Of a stretch of 64,000 nt of DNA, positions 26,711-35,045 are shown one piece after another. The position numbers and the translations under genes are program-made. The notes below the pieces were generated by a model. That model was given only the letters and a program-made list of their open reading frames with translations, did no database searches and had not been told where the DNA came from. The number at the start of each line of letters is the position of its first letter. Positions within the stretch are counted from its first letter, which is position 1. The DNA comes from Schaalia dentiphila ATCC 17982 (GTDB lineage Bacteria; Actinomycetota; Actinomycetes; Actinomycetales; Actinomycetaceae), in the NCBI RefSeq assembly GCF_000154225.1, contig NZ_DS264586.1, forward strand, positions 2,076,527 through 2,140,526, in the 5' to 3' direction.

Positions 26711-26825
26711 CGTGTCCTCCACACGTGCGCAGTTTGCGCGTCATTGCGACGATACCCGCCTAGTGGCGGGTCGGAAAGCACCCGGGGGTGCGAGTGCACC
26801 GCAGTGCGGCGCGAGCGTTTTGTGG

Positions 26826-26869
26826 GCCTCGCACCCGCCCGCCGCGTGGGACGCGGGCGGGTGCGAGGC
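26826..26869 (-). terminator. intra-operon hairpin between malE-like and malF-like genes
   Basis: GCCTCGCACCCGCCCG pairs with CGGGCGGGTGCGAGGC, giving perfect 16-bp arms 57 bp after the malE-like stop. It probably stops part of the transcripts or protects the malE 3' end, so the binding protein is made in excess of the permeases. Confidence 0.65.
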
Positions 26870-26925
26870 TGGGTGCTCGCCTCAGACGAGCGGGGTGCCA
26901 GTCGCTAATCAACCGGCGGATTCGA

Positions 26926-28152
26926 TCACTTGGAGGCGATCGCGTTGTTGATGTTGGTGATCATGGTCGCCCAGCCTTCTGCCGGGGTCTCGGTGCCACT
27001 CACGATGTTGGCCTCGGTCTGGCCCCAGAAGTTCCAGACGGAACCCATCGCGGGGATCGCGGGGGCGAGAGCGCCAGACTCGGCGACCTTCGCGAAGTCC
27101 TTGATGTCCTGGTCATCCGACTTGGCGGCGACCGAAGGCATCGCGGAGGCACGACCGCCAAGGTTCTGCATCTCTTCCTGAGCCTCGGGGGTTGCCAGGT
27201 AGTTGAAGAACTGCTTGGCGGCGACCGGGTTAGCGGACTTGGCGCTCTGGTAGAACATCTGGACACCAACGAAGGGCTGTGCGGCCTGGGAGCCGGCGGA
27301 GGGGATCGACAGGACGGAGACGTCCATGCCGGCCTCGCGGAAGGCGGCGACGTTCCAGGGGCCGGTCACCGTGTAGGCGGCCTTCCCATCGAGGAAGGCC
27401 TGCTTGGCGATATCAGCCGTGATGGACGGGGAGAACACATTCGCGTCAGCCTGAGCCTTCAGCCAGGTGGCGAAGTCGGTGCCACCGGAGCCACCCATGG
27501 CCAGCTCGGAGGTGTACTCGCCGTCAGCGTTGGTTTTGAAGACGGGGGCGCCGAAGGAGGTCTGGAAGCCGTAGAAGTGGTACGGGTCGCCCTTGTCACC
27601 CATCTGGATGATGAAGGGGTACTCGACGCCGGCGGTCTTGCCGGAGGCGATCATGTCGTCGTAGGTCTTGGGCTCATCCTTGGTGAGGGCGTTGTTGCGC
27701 ACCAGGGCCACGGACTCGACGGCGTAGGGAACGCCGTAGGTCTGACCGTTGTAGGTGACGGCCTTGACGGCGACGTCTGCGAAGTTGGACTTGGCCTCGC
27801 CCAGGTCCACGGGGGCGACGACGCCGTTAGCGACGAGGGCGCCCAGCTTGTCGTGGGCCATGACGATCAGGTCAGGGCCGTTGCCAGTGGGCACCTGGGT
27901 GGTGAACTCGGTGTCCATGTCACCTTCAGACTTCTGCACGACGTCGACCTTCACGCCGGTGTTGGTGGTGAAGTCCTCGGCGAAGTGCTGAACCTGGGAG
28001 AAGCGGGTGTCGTCCGCCCAGATCGTCAGGGTCGCCACAGCGTCGGTGTTCGCGCTGTCCGAGGAGGTCGAGGAAGAAGTCGTGCCGTTGTTGCAGGCGG
28101 CCAGGGCGGTAGCCGCCGCGAAGACGCCGAGTGCTGCGATGCCACGTCGCAT
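26926..28152 (-). CDS. sugar-binding lipoprotein, MalE type
   Basis: This 408-residue extracellular solute-binding protein (family 1) has signal MRRGIAALGVFAAATALAAC with the lipobox Cys, then a Ser/Thr linker. The binding-protein motifs include TLTIWADDTRF, PNGPDLIVMAHD-like GNGPDLIVMAHDKLG and ANPVAAKQFFNYLATPEAQ. ATG 28152 has CAGGAG five bases upstream; the frame stays open upstream without a site. It delivers sugar to the MalFG permeases downstream. It is divergent from a LacI-family regulator across 165 bp, so sugar-dependent derepression is likely. Confidence 0.9.
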   Translation of the reverse strand: MRRGIAALGVFAAATALAACNNGTTSSSTSSDSANTDAVATLTIWADDTRFSQVQHFAEDFTTNTGVKVDVVQKSEGDMDTEFTTQVPTGNGPDLIVMAHDKLGALVANGVVAPVDLGEAKSNFADVAVKAVTYNGQTYGVPYAVESVALVRNNALTKDEPKTYDDMIASGKTAGVEYPFIIQMGDKGDPYHFYGFQTSFGAPVFKTNADGEYTSELAMGGSGGTDFATWLKAQADANVFSPSITADIAKQAFLDGKAAYTVTGPWNVAAFREAGMDVSVLSIPSAGSQAAQPFVGVQMFYQSAKSANPVAAKQFFNYLATPEAQEEMQNLGGRASAMPSVAAKSDDQDIKDFAKVAESGALAPAIPAMGSVWNFWGQTEANIVSGTETPAEGWATMITNINNAIASK

Positions 28153-28226
28153 TATTGCTCCTGTGTTGGTCGGGCGGGTCGCCTCCATCAGCGACCTGCT
28201 ACACGCCCACTGTAATACGCCCGATT

Positions 28227-28241
28227 TTGTTTCTGCAACAA
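28227..28241. promoter_or_regulatory. candidate LacI-family operator between malE-like and lacI-like genes
   Basis: TTGTT-TCTGC-AACAA inverted repeat lies in the divergent spacer, 75 bp upstream of the binding-protein start. A related TGCAA/TTAC-containing stretch follows at 28256-28267. Location fits repression of both directions, but the motif is short and A/T-rich. Confidence 0.4.
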
Positions 28242-28317
28242 TTTTCGCATTTGTGTGCAAGCTGTTACATTTATAGGGAAATAGCTGCACTCGGACGCCC
28301 AAAGGAGAGTTGAGCCG

Positions 28318-29334
28318 ATGACCAAAAATCGTACAAGCATGGCCGATATTGCGGCCCATGCGGGTGTATCAACCGCAACTGTTTCACGCGTTTTCAACGG
28401 CGTCGGCCAGGTCTCCGAAGACACGCGTCGCAGGGTCCTGACGGCGATCGATGAGCTGGGCTACGACCGTCCACCCAGCGAGCACACGCCCAGCGCTCCG
28501 ACGATCGGCGTTATCGTGCCCGAACTCACGAACCCGATCTTCGCTTCCTTCGCCCACCACCTCCAGGAGGAGATTTCGCGCGCGGGGGGCATCGCCCTCA
28601 TTCGCACGCAGACACCGGGCGCAACGTCCGAGTTCGATCATCTCGCATCACTCGTCGACCACCACGTCGACGGACTCATCTTTGTCTCCGGCAGGCACGC
28701 AGATCTCTTGTCCGACCTCTCCCCCTATCACGACGTCGCTGCGCGCGGAATCCCCTTCGTCACGATCAACGGCGCACGCCAGGAGGTCCCAGCCCCCGAC
28801 TTTTCCACCGGGGACTCCCTCGGCATTCACGCCGCGGTCAGCCACCTGCACGAGCTGGGCCACACGCGCATCGCGCTTCTCACCGGCCGCACGCACATTG
28901 TCCCAGCCCTACGTAAGGCCGAGGCATTCACGCAGGTGATGGGCGAGCTGATCGGGGACCACTCCCCCATCATCGAAGAAACCTTCTACACGTACGAGGC
29001 CGCAGCCGCCTACACGCACGCCCTCCTGGAGCGCGGCGTGACGGCAATCATCACGGGTTCTGACCTGCAGGCCCTCGGCGCCATCCGCACGATCTCCTCG
29101 CTCGGCCTGTCCGTCCCGGGCGACGTCTCGGTCATCGGTTTCGATGACACATTCCTCATGAGCCACCTGGATCCGGCACTCACGACGATTCACCAGCCCG
29201 TGCAGTCGATCGTCACATCCGCCGTGCGCGCTCTCGTCGAGGCATTGAACACAGCCAATTACGCCCCCGCGCACGCCGATTACGTCTTTTCACCCGATTT
29301 GATCGTGCGGAGCTCGACGGGACACGTCCGATAA
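28318..29334 (+). CDS. LacI-family sugar-responsive repressor
   Basis: This is a 338-residue regulator. The N-terminal helix-turn-helix is TSMADIAAHAGVSTATVSRVF, followed by the hinge helix region and a periplasmic-binding-type ligand domain (TIGVIVPELTNPIFASF, VSVIGFDDTFLMSHLDP). ATG 28318 has AAAGGAGA upstream. It is divergent from the sugar importer and very likely represses it in the absence of substrate. It is full length and of normal composition. Confidence 0.92.
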   Translation: MTKNRTSMADIAAHAGVSTATVSRVFNGVGQVSEDTRRRVLTAIDELGYDRPPSEHTPSAPTIGVIVPELTNPIFASFAHHLQEEISRAGGIALIRTQTPGATSEFDHLASLVDHHVDGLIFVSGRHADLLSDLSPYHDVAARGIPFVTINGARQEVPAPDFSTGDSLGIHAAVSHLHELGHTRIALLTGRTHIVPALRKAEAFTQVMGELIGDHSPIIEETFYTYEAAAAYTHALLERGVTAIITGSDLQALGAIRTISSLGLSVPGDVSVIGFDDTFLMSHLDPALTTIHQPVQSIVTSAVRALVEALNTANYAPAHADYVFSPDLIVRSSTGHVR

Positions 29335-29371
29335 CTCCCCAGATCACGGCGGTTCGGGCAGCGAGATTGAC

Positions 29372-29408
29372 TTGACAAAGATTCTCAATGTCAAAGAGAA
29401 TGATTTTC
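29372..29408 (+). promoter_or_regulatory. znuA promoter with Fur-family (Zur) box
   Basis: TTGACA at 29372-29377 precedes overlapping inverted repeats: ATTCTC (29381-29386) with GAGAAT (29396-29401), and GAGAAT-G-ATTTTC at 29396-29408, directly in front of ATG 29409. GANAAT-N-ATTNTC resembles Zur/Fur boxes. If GAGAAT is the -10, the transcript would start at or next to the ATG (leaderless). Confidence 0.65.
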
Positions 29409-30425
29409 ATGTCGAAGAGAATCCTTGCTGCCGCATGCGCGGCTGCCACAGCGCTCGCCCTGTCCGCCTGCACCTCCACGGCCACGTCCGGAGATAGCTC
29501 CTCCAAGGACGGCAAACTGGCCGTCATGGCCTCGTTCTACCCCCTGCAGTACCTGGCTGAGAAGATCGGTGGCGAGCACGTTTCCGTCACCTCCCTGACC
29601 CCGGACGGCGCCGAGCCGCACGACCTCGAGCTCTCCCCCAAGATGGTCGACTCCCTGTCCTCCGCGGACGCGGTTGTCTACCTCGCGGGCTTCCAGAGCG
29701 CCGTTGACGAGGCCATCGAGCAGCAGGCCCCCAAGACCGTCATCGACGTCTCCCCCGCAGCCGAGCTGGTTGAGGCCGGCACCGACGCCAACCACCCCTC
29801 CGAGGAGGAAGAAGAGGCTACCGACGAGGCTCAGTCCGGCGAGACCGAAGCCCACGACCACGATCATGAGGGCCACGACCACGAGGGCCACGATCACCAT
29901 CACGACATGAGCGCGGACCCGCACTTCTGGCTGGATCCCACCCGCATGGCGAAGGCCGCCACCCTGGTGGGCGACAAGCTCGCCGAGGCTGACTCCGCCC
30001 ACGCCGACGTCTACAAGGCGAACGCGAAGGCCCTGGCCGACGAGCTCAACACCCTGAGCGACACCCTGGTCACCAAGACCTCGAGCTGCAAGGTCAAGAC
30101 CTTCGTCACCGCGCACACCGCCTTCGGTTACCTGGCGGACCGCACGGGCCTGACCCAGGTTGGCATCTCCGGCCTCGACCCCGAGTCCTCCCCCTCCCCC
30201 GCGCGCCTGGCTGAAATCGCCCAGATCGCCAAGGAGCAGGGCGTGACGACAATCTTCACCGAGGCCCTCATCGATCCCAAGGTCGCTCAGACCCTGGCCG
30301 ACGACCTCGGCATCACGACGGCCGTCCTGGACCCGATCGAGTCCCAGACCGACGCATCCAAGGACTACGCTGCGACGATGAACTCCAACATTGACGCCCT
30401 GACGAAAGCCCTCGACTGCCAGTGA
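29409..30425 (+). CDS. znuA: zinc-binding lipoprotein of a Zn ABC importer
   Basis: This 338-residue cluster A-I metal-binding protein has signal and lipobox ALALSAC. VMASFYPLQYLAEKIGG and TPDGAEPHDLELSP (metal His) are conserved, and SADPHFWLDP carries a second His. VTAHTAFGYLADRTG carries the third, with a Glu/Asp site in FTEALIDPK. A His/Asp-rich loop (HDHDHEGHDHEGHDHHHD), typical of zinc rather than manganese proteins, lies at about residues 149-166. I chose ATG 29409; an in-frame ATG at 29388 lies inside the regulatory box. Its stop overlaps znuC by 4 bp. Confidence 0.93.
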   Translation: MSKRILAAACAAATALALSACTSTATSGDSSSKDGKLAVMASFYPLQYLAEKIGGEHVSVTSLTPDGAEPHDLELSPKMVDSLSSADAVVYLAGFQSAVDEAIEQQAPKTVIDVSPAAELVEAGTDANHPSEEEEEATDEAQSGETEAHDHDHEGHDHEGHDHHHDMSADPHFWLDPTRMAKAATLVGDKLAEADSAHADVYKANAKALADELNTLSDTLVTKTSSCKVKTFVTAHTAFGYLADRTGLTQVGISGLDPESSPSPARLAEIAQIAKEQGVTTIFTEALIDPKVAQTLADDLGITTAVLDPIESQTDASKDYAATMNSNIDALTKALDCQ

Positions 30426-31246
30426 CAACGACTGACAACCCCACGACGGCGGGAGCCTCCTTCGCGGAGGCGACCGCCGTCGTGCGTCTCCACAACCTGC
30501 ACGTGGCCTGGGATACGGACCTGATCCTCCACGGGATCTCGCTCGATATCCCCGCCGGCCAGACCGTGGCGATCACGGGCTCGAACGGATCGGGCAAGTC
30601 TACGACCCTCAAGGCCCTGCTGGGCACCGCTCCCATCACGAGCGGCGACGCCCAGCTCTTCGGTCGCTCGATTTCCGCTCGCCGCCGCGTACCGTGGAAC
30701 AAGATCGGCTACGTGCCCCAGCGCATCTCCTCGGGCGGCGCGATTAGCGCCAGCGCGATCGAGGTCGTGCGATCCGGCCTGCTCGGGCCTCGTCGCCTGT
30801 GGGCGCTGCCGGGCGACACCGCGAAGGCCATGTCCGCCCTTGAGCGCGTCGGCATGGCCCACCGCGCCCACTCCCCCCTCAACATTCTGTCGGGCGGGCA
30901 GGCCCAGCGCGTCCTCATCGCACGCGCCCTCGTGCGCCGACCCGAGCTGCTCATCATGGACGAGCCGATGGCTGGAATCGACGCAACATCGCGAGCGCGC
31001 CTCGCACAGATCGTCGCCGAGGCCAAGGCTGAGGGGACGACGATCCTCATCGTCCTGCACGAACTGGGCGAGCTCGGCCCACTCTTGGATCGCGAGCTGC
31101 ACATAAGCGCGGGACACGTCTCCTACGACGGCCCACCCCACATTGAGGATGACCACGAACAGCATCACGGCGGCGGCGATCACTGCCACTCCACGACCGA
31201 GCCCGGCCCGGCGACGCGCGACCGCGGCCTCGTGAGCGGAATCTAG
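30422..31246 (+). CDS. znuC: zinc ABC importer ATPase
   Basis: This is a 274-residue ATPase: Walker A GSNGSGKST, signature LSGGQAQRVLIARAL, Walker B LLIMDEPMAGID, switch His in IVLHELGE. The GTG start at 30422 is read through the znuA stop (GTGA overlap). The C-terminus carries a second His-rich stretch (DDHEQHHGGGDHCHS) that may bind cytosolic zinc and modulate activity. It works with ZnuB downstream. Confidence 0.93.
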   Translation: MTTTDNPTTAGASFAEATAVVRLHNLHVAWDTDLILHGISLDIPAGQTVAITGSNGSGKSTTLKALLGTAPITSGDAQLFGRSISARRRVPWNKIGYVPQRISSGGAISASAIEVVRSGLLGPRRLWALPGDTAKAMSALERVGMAHRAHSPLNILSGGQAQRVLIARALVRRPELLIMDEPMAGIDATSRARLAQIVAEAKAEGTTILIVLHELGELGPLLDRELHISAGHVSYDGPPHIEDDHEQHHGGGDHCHSTTEPGPATRDRGLVSGI

Positions 31247-31259
31247 ACGGGAGCGACAC

Positions 31260-32189
31260 ATGATTGACGCACTGACGACCCTCCTGTCCTCGCAGATGAT
31301 GCAGCGTTCGCTGCTCGCCGCCCTGATCGTGGGCCTCACCGCCCCGATCATCGGCACCTACCTGGTCCATCGCCGCCTCGCCATGCTGGGCGACGGCATC
31401 GGCCACATCTCTCTGACCGGTGTCGCGCTGGGATGGCTGGCAGGCACGTTCGCGAACGTAAGCCCCGCCGACTCATGGGCGATCCCCGGCGCGGTCATCA
31501 TCTCCCTGCTGGGCGCAATCACGATCGAGTTGGTGCGCCAGAGCGGTCGCACGTCCGGCGACACTGCCCTGGCCATGCTCTTCTACGGGGGCATCGCCGG
31601 CGGCGTCCTCCTGATCGGCCTGGCGGGCGGGACCTCCGCTCAGCTGAACTCCTATCTGTTCGGTTCGATCTCGACCGTGCGATGGAGCGACATTACGCTC
31701 ATCACGCTCCTCGGGGTCGCAATCGTGGCGCTCGGGGTAGGCCTGGCCCCCGCGCTCTTCTCGGTGACCAACGACGAGGACTTCGCACGCTCGACGGGGC
31801 TGCCCGTGCGCACGCTGTCCCTGCTCATCGCTATCCTGTCGGCGCTGACCGTGGCCGTCGCGATGCGGGTCGTCGGCTCGCTGCTGGTCAGCGCACTAAT
31901 GGTTATTCCCGTGGCTATCGCCCAGCTCGGAGCACGTTCGTTCCGCTCCACGATGGGCATCGCGATGGCTCTCGGCGTCATCATCTGCACGTGCGGGCTG
32001 TCGCTGACGTACTTCGTTGACCTGTCGCCCGGTGCGACCATCGTTGTCGGCGCAATCTGTCTGTACGCGATTGGATTCACGATCCGGGCTATTGTGGACC
32101 GTATCCGCAGGGTGCGCAGGCTTCGCGCAGCCCGCGGCCACAACCAGCATCCGGAGCGCGAACCTCTCGCTCACGCGGACGCATCATGA
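31260..32189 (+). CDS. znuB: zinc ABC importer permease
   Basis: This 309-residue ABC-3 family permease has about eight membrane helices. It includes VHRRLAMLGDGIGHISLTGVA, SGDTALAMLFYGGIAGG and SLLVSALMVIPVAIAQL, which are characteristic of ZnuB/TroC proteins. ATG 31260 lies 13 bp after znuC with GGGAG upstream. The C-terminus is Arg/His-rich and cytosolic. It is part of the znuACB-zur operon. Confidence 0.93.
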   Translation: MIDALTTLLSSQMMQRSLLAALIVGLTAPIIGTYLVHRRLAMLGDGIGHISLTGVALGWLAGTFANVSPADSWAIPGAVIISLLGAITIELVRQSGRTSGDTALAMLFYGGIAGGVLLIGLAGGTSAQLNSYLFGSISTVRWSDITLITLLGVAIVALGVGLAPALFSVTNDEDFARSTGLPVRTLSLLIAILSALTVAVAMRVVGSLLVSALMVIPVAIAQLGARSFRSTMGIAMALGVIICTCGLSLTYFVDLSPGATIVVGAICLYAIGFTIRAIVDRIRRVRRLRAARGHNQHPEREPLAHADAS

Positions 32190-32202
32190 GGAAGGGAACA
32201 CC

Positions 32203-32592
32203 ATGCAGCGCATGACGAAGCAGCGTCAGGCGGTCCTCGATGAGCTGACCCGTGTCAGTGACTTCCGCAGCGCCCAGCAGATCTTCGAAGACCTCCACCT
32301 CCAGGGACAACGCGTGGGCCTGGCGACCGTGTACCGCTCGCTCCAGAGCCTCGCGGACGACGGTCGCGTCGACACGCTGCGCTCCTCCGACGGCGAGGCC
32401 CTGTACCGCTCGTGCACGACGCACCATCACCATCATCACCTGGTGTGCCGCGAGTGCGGTTTTACCGAGGAGATCGAGCAGTCGCAGATCGAGTCGTGGG
32501 TAGATTCGGTCGCAGCGGCACATGGATTTGGAGATGTCGAGCATTCCCTGGAGCTCTTCGGGGTGTGCGCATCCTGCCAGTCGAAGAAGTGA
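32203..32592 (+). CDS. zur: zinc uptake regulator, Fur family
   Basis: This 129-residue Fur-family repressor has the winged helix around FRSAQQIFEDLHLQGQRVGLATVYRSL. The regulatory metal site includes TTHHHHHHLVCRECG. The structural zinc is held by CRECG and CASCQ near the C-terminus. ATG 32203 follows GAGGAAGGG, 13 bp after znuB. It is co-transcribed with the importer and probably represses znuA through the box at 29381-29408 when zinc is sufficient. Co-location of zur near glyS, uppS and recO matches other actinobacteria. Confidence 0.92.
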   Translation: MQRMTKQRQAVLDELTRVSDFRSAQQIFEDLHLQGQRVGLATVYRSLQSLADDGRVDTLRSSDGEALYRSCTTHHHHHHLVCRECGFTEEIEQSQIESWVDSVAAAHGFGDVEHSLELFGVCASCQSKK

Positions 32593-32616
32593 CCTACTGA
32601 GGCTGCATCAGCCACG

Positions 32617-32656
32617 ACGAGGCCTGGGAAGCGGGAGACGCTTTCCCAGGCCTCGT
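32617..32656 (+). terminator. terminator after zur, degenerate form of the signature pair
   Basis: ACGAGGCCTGGGAAGCG and CGCTTTCCCAGGCCTCGT form the stem. The arms start like the 12-mer (ACGAGGCC) but have TGGG in place of GGGG. Confidence 0.8.
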
Positions 32657-32663
32657 CCGTAGG

Positions 32664-32690
32664 TTAGGATAGGCTTCGTTTGGTTAGCCT
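32664..32690 (+). promoter_or_regulatory. candidate DtxR/IdeR-type iron box
   Basis: TTAGGATAGGCT followed by GGTTAGCCT are two half-sites resembling the consensus TTAGGTTAGSCTAACCTAA, 16-40 bp before the DedA-like start. Neither 19-mer is complete, so this is tentative. Confidence 0.4.
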
Positions 32691-32705
32691 CAGTCTGGGA
32701 GTGTC

Positions 32706-33248
32706 ATGTTCGCCGCCGGAATCAACTCCATGGTCCCCGCCTTTGCACGCGAGGGTATCTGGCTCTTCGTCTTCCTTTTTGTGGTCGTTTTCTTCCGCGC
32801 GCAGGCGACTTACTGGCTGGCTCGCGGCGCTGCCTCCGGCGCAGTCCTGGCGACAGGACGACAGGGCTTCCTGGGCGCCATGGCCCGCTGGTTCGACGGC
32901 CCGGTTCCCCGCAAGGGCGCGGCCATGCTGGACAAGTGGGGCATCATCGCCATTCCCCTATGCTTCCTGACGGTAGGCATCCAGACGGCGATCAACGCGG
33001 GCGCGGGCCTCGTGCGCATGCGCTGGAGCACCTACACGATTGCCATGATCCCAGGCTGCGTCCTGTGGGCACTGCTGTACGGCCTCGGCACGCTCGCCGT
33101 TTTTGCCGCGGCGATTCGAGCCGTCGCCGGTTCCCCCTGGGGCTGGGCTGGCCTCGCCCTCATCATCGCGTTGATCGGCGCGAAGATCGTGTGGGGCCGC
33201 CGTAAGCGCCGCGCGGTCGACGCCGCGCTGGCCTCCGACGAGGCCTAG
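32706..33248 (+). CDS. DedA/VTT-family-like membrane protein
   Basis: This is a 180-residue protein with about four to five hydrophobic segments (GIWLFVFLFVVVFF, IIAIPLCFLTVGIQTAINAGAG, YTIAMIPGCVLWALLYG, WAGLALIIALIGAKIVWG). YWLARGAASG and MRWSTYTIAMIPGCVLWA resemble the conserved DedA/SNARE-associated core, which flips polyprenyl or phospholipids. The protein is shorter than typical DedA proteins (about 200 residues). GGGAG precedes ATG 32706. It converges with uppS and the two stop codons overlap, so a lipid-carrier link (undecaprenyl phosphate recycling) is attractive but unproven. Confidence 0.7.
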   Translation: MFAAGINSMVPAFAREGIWLFVFLFVVVFFRAQATYWLARGAASGAVLATGRQGFLGAMARWFDGPVPRKGAAMLDKWGIIAIPLCFLTVGIQTAINAGAGLVRMRWSTYTIAMIPGCVLWALLYGLGTLAVFAAAIRAVAGSPWGWAGLALIIALIGAKIVWGRRKRRAVDAALASDEA

Positions 33249-34069
33249 GACTGCGCGACGCTGTCGATCGCGCCGCCGAAGCGGCGGTCTCGCCCCGCGT
33301 ACTCCTCCAGGCACCCCCACAGCTCCTCGCGGTCGAACGCGGGCCAGGGGGTGTTGACGAACATCATTTCCGCATACGCCATCTGCCACAGCAGGTAGTT
33401 GGACAGGCGCTGCTCCCCCGACGTGCGGATCATGAGGTCAACGTCGGGCACGTCGGGCAGGTAGAGGTGGCGTGAGAGCGTCTTTTCTGTCACGCCGCGC
33501 GGGCTGAGGCGCCCCGCCGCCACGCCCTCGGCGATGGACCGGGCGGCATCCGCCAGCTCTGCCCGACCACCGTAGTTCACGCACATGATCAGGTCGAGAG
33601 CCTTGCAGTGCGAGGTCGCACGATCAGCCTTCTCCAGCGCGTTGATGACGCTCTTCCACAGCTTCGGCCGGCGCCCACTCCACCGCACGTGCACGCCCCA
33701 CTGGGCGAGCTGGTCGGTACGCCGCGCGAGCACGTCGGAGGCGTAGTTCATGATGAAAGAGACTTCGGCGGGCGAACGTTTCCAGTTTTCCGTGGAGAAC
33801 GTGTAGACGCTCAGGTAGCGCACACCCGCGTCGATCGCGCCGGCGATCGTATCCATGAGGGCGTACTCCCCCGCCCGATGTCCCTCGGTGCGCGCCAGGC
33901 CTCGGCTATTGGCCCAGCGCCCGTTTCCGTCCATGATGAGGGCGACGTGCGCGGGCACCTCACCCTTACGAAAGACGGGCGCCTCGCAGTGCCACTGGCC
34001 GGGCCCGAGCAGCGGCGCGGTTGGGTCGTTCGGTGCGCGGTCCATGGGGGTGGGTCGCAGGTCCGTCAT
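33245..34069 (-). CDS. uppS: isoprenyl (undecaprenyl) diphosphate synthase
   Basis: This 274-residue cis-prenyltransferase makes the C50/C55 lipid carrier for cell-wall and glycan synthesis. HVALIMDGNGRWA holds the catalytic Asp, VYTFSTENWKRS and MCVNYGGRAEL follow, and PDVDLMIRTSGEQRLSNYLLWQ is the diphosphate/Mg site. The start at ATG 34069 overlaps the recO stop by 4 bp (ATGA), and the stop overlaps the convergent DedA-like gene by 4 bp. It has a normal C-terminus and a 30-residue N-terminal extension. Confidence 0.94.
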   Translation of the reverse strand: MTDLRPTPMDRAPNDPTAPLLGPGQWHCEAPVFRKGEVPAHVALIMDGNGRWANSRGLARTEGHRAGEYALMDTIAGAIDAGVRYLSVYTFSTENWKRSPAEVSFIMNYASDVLARRTDQLAQWGVHVRWSGRRPKLWKSVINALEKADRATSHCKALDLIMCVNYGGRAELADAARSIAEGVAAGRLSPRGVTEKTLSRHLYLPDVPDVDLMIRTSGEQRLSNYLLWQMAYAEMMFVNTPWPAFDREELWGCLEEYAGRDRRFGGAIDSVAQS

Positions 34070-34803
34070 GGGTGACTCCTATCGATGACGCTCAGCGAGC
34101 GGAGGCGACGTTCCAGATGCCATTGAGTGTACGAGGAAATGAGGCCCGAGGCCTCGGTGCGCGCGTAGGGTTCGCACCGGTCGGCCCGCTCCCAGTCGCC
34201 GCTGAGCAGCTGACCGAGGAGGGCCACCGTGTCAGGCGCGGGCGAGGAGGCGCCGGGCGGTCGGCAGGTATCGCAGACGGTGCCACCGTCGGGGATGGAG
34301 AACGAGGTGTGCGGCCCCTGGGTGCCGCACACGGCGCAGTCGAAGCAGGAGGGCGCCCATCCGGCGAGAGCGAGGGCGCGCAGCGTGTAGGACGTGCGAA
34401 TGAGGGTCGGGTCGTGTCGGCCTCGTGCCAGGGCGTTGAGGGCCCCTAGGAGGAGCAGGTATTGGGAGTGGGTGCCGTCGTGAGCGTCCGCGGTGAGGCG
34501 CTCGGCGGTTTCGACGACGACGGTGGCCGCGAGGTAGAGGTCGTAGTTGGCGGCGATGGCATCGCCGTATTGGACGATCGAGGCGACCTGGGTGAGGGTG
34601 TCGAGAGTGCGGCCTCGATGGAGCTGCGCATCGATGACGGAGAAGGGTTCGACGCGTGCGCCGAACTTTGAGGTCGTCTTGCGCACTCCCTTGGCGACGG
34701 CGCGCACCTGCCCATGCTCGGCAGTGAGCAGCGTGATGATGCGATCCGCTTCGCCCAGCTTGTGGGTGCGTAGGACGATCGCCTCGTCTCGATAGGACTT
34801 CAT
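34066..34803 (-). CDS. recO: DNA recombination/repair mediator
   Basis: This is a 245-residue protein. The N-terminal OB fold has YRDEAIVLRTHKLGEADRII and VRAVAKGVRKTTSKFGARVEP, and a helical C-terminal domain carries a CAVCG...CDTC zinc finger. RecO loads RecA on gapped ssDNA with RecR. ATG 34803 is preceded by an in-frame GTG at 34806; either could be used. Coupled to uppS by a 4-bp overlap, a pairing common in actinobacteria. Confidence 0.93.
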   Translation of the reverse strand: MKSYRDEAIVLRTHKLGEADRIITLLTAEHGQVRAVAKGVRKTTSKFGARVEPFSVIDAQLHRGRTLDTLTQVASIVQYGDAIAANYDLYLAATVVVETAERLTADAHDGTHSQYLLLLGALNALARGRHDPTLIRTSYTLRALALAGWAPSCFDCAVCGTQGPHTSFSIPDGGTVCDTCRPPGASSPAPDTVALLGQLLSGDWERADRCEPYARTEASGLISSYTQWHLERRLRSLSVIDRSHP

Positions 34804-34920
34804 CACACGAACATTGTGTCACGGCCACGCGACTTGGGAGAGGAGGCCCGGCCCGCATCGCATGACGCGAAATCTGTTGTGAAGTGCGCTGTCACATCGC
34901 TCGACAAGCGCCCCCGCGTG

Positions 34921-34952
34921 CGCTGTCAACAATATATGAGAAACTGACAGCG
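34921..34952. promoter_or_regulatory. candidate autoregulatory operator of the first TetR gene
   Basis: CGCTGTCA (34921-34928) and TGACAGCG (34945-34952) form perfect 8-bp inverted arms 16 bp apart. A direct copy, GTGCGCTGTCA, also lies at about 34886. They are about 95 bp upstream of the TetR start. A TetR dimer site is plausible. Confidence 0.5.
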
Positions 34953-35045
34953 TGGTCGGTTACACAGCCGCCAAACGGTTTTCGAGTAGCTAGTTTCTTC
35001 GTAACTGGATATGGTTTACCCATAACCGTCGAAGGAAGGAAACAA

